From NCBI GenBank assembly GCA_963718375.1, contig CAVQZD010000005.1:310001-374000 (forward strand): a stretch of 64,000 bases of DNA, read 5' to 3'. This document shows, piece by piece, positions 63,546 to 64,000 of this stretch. Source of the DNA: RBG-16-64-13 sp963718375 (GTDB lineage: Bacteria; Actinomycetota; Thermoleophilia; RBG-16-64-13). Both the position numbers and the translations under genes were made by a program. Every line of letters begins with the position of its first letter. Position 1 is the first letter of the stretch. The notes beneath the pieces were generated by a model. That model did no database searches, had not been told where the DNA came from, and worked only from the letters and a program-made list of their open reading frames with translations.

Positions 63546-64000
63546 CTAGGGCTCCCGCCCGAGCGAGTCCTCGACCGCTTTGGCCAGCATCTCCGCGAGC
63601 CGTTTCGTGGTGTCGGCGTCAGAGCCCTCTACCATCACCCTGCAGAGGTTCTGCGTGCCTGAATACCTCACCAGCACCCGGCCTTCGTCCCCTAGCTCCG
63701 ACTCCGCTTGTTTGATGGCTTCCGCTACGGCGGACACCGCTCCGAGCTCGGGCTTGCTCTTCACCTCGACGTTGATGAGGGTCTGGGGAAAGACCTCCAT
63801 GAGGTCCGCTAGATCACTGAGGGCCTTGCCGGCCCTGAGCATGGCGGCGGTCAATTGGACCCCGGTCAAGATGCCGTCGCCCGTGGTGTGGTGACCAAGG
63901 AACACGACGTGCCCAGACGCCTCGCCGCCGAGCACTGCGCCCAGCCTCTGCATCTGCTCGAGCACATGCCGGTCGCCCACATCCGCCGCAAAATTCTTGA
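63546..64000 (-). CDS. glmM: Phosphoglucosamine mutase, 3' part (continues past the window)
   Basis: Interconverts glucosamine 6- and 1-phosphate for cell-wall precursors. The visible 150 C-terminal residues show VGDRHVLEQM, the sugar-binding GGEASGHVVF (about 19-28 of the visible part) and the phosphate loop VRYSGTQNLCRVMVEG; the family's usual RPSGTE has Tyr for Pro here. The reading frame stays open to base 64000, so the active-site serine and the start lie outside. Confidence 0.9.
   Translation of the reverse strand, partial: KNFAADVGDRHVLEQMQRLGAVLGGEASGHVVFLGHHTTGDGILTGVQLTAAMLRAGKALSDLADLMEVFPQTLINVEVKSKPELGAVSAVAEAIKQAESELGDEGRVLVRYSGTQNLCRVMVEGSDADTTKRLAEMLAKAVEDSLGREP

Overview
This 64 kb window is a high-G+C, gene-dense bacterial chromosome segment with no phage, insertion sequence or CRISPR array that I can see. 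The gene content points to the Actinobacteriota: whiA next to rapZ, a long-form orotidine-phosphate decarboxylase, roadblock/LC7 and DUF2520 proteins, frequent GTG/TTG starts and at least one good leaderless-promoter candidate. The compact Rho without the long charged insertion of Streptomyces/Mycobacterium, the SatP acetate carrier, the HPS-RraA fusion and the RimI-TsaD fusion suggest a Coriobacteriia-like or other deep, probably anaerobic lineage. That placement is inference.

Layout. 0.1-6.2 kb: RNase P RNA and an oppABCDF peptide importer (minus strand). 6.4-15.6 kb: one long minus-strand run uvrC-ogt-rapZ-whiA-gap-pgk-tpiA-gpmI-secG, joining DNA repair, a division regulator, lower glycolysis and secretion. 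15.8-18.5 kb: acyl-CoA dehydrogenase and an M42 peptidase (plus). 18.5-24.6 kb: uvrA-hflX and a PrsW-type membrane protease pair. 24.8-34.8 kb: tRNA-Ala, rsfS, guaA, a PfkB kinase, D,D-carboxypeptidase, pyrF, HU, pyrE, TldE/TldD and a roadblock protein. 35-40.7 kb: groESL under a CIRCE operator, then rimI-tsaD, tsaB, tsaE and a family-4 uracil-DNA glycosylase. 41-44.3 kb (plus): DUF2520, YjbQ, HPS-RraA and a methyltransferase. 44.3-49 kb (minus): panC, a P1 peptidase, rho, hom. 49.1-50.5 kb: a small nuclease-like protein, hpt, tRNA-Gly and an unassigned structured RNA with its own promoter. 50.6-54.2 kb (minus): a K+-channel-like protein, argS, mutM. 54.4-58.6 kb: satP, then hisG-znuA-znuC-znuB. 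58.7-64 kb: a MATE/ANK-like transporter, a Coq7-like diiron protein, an unrecognised 590-residue protein with a transglutaminase-like Cys/His segment, a nucleotidyltransferase and the 3' part of glmM.

Most interesting signals. (1) A compact RNA at about 50,370-50,525, preceded by a near-consensus promoter and ending at a U-rich tract. (2) The unrecognised 590-residue protein and the winged-helix nucleotidyltransferase converging on it. (3) A channel whose selectivity filter reads TVGFKE instead of TVG(Y/F)G. (4) Three +1 reading-frame breaks, two in argS and one near the end of HPS-RraA, each repaired by removing one base; assembly error or real decay must be distinguished. (5) Coupled non-ATG starts, including a probable CTG start for whiA.
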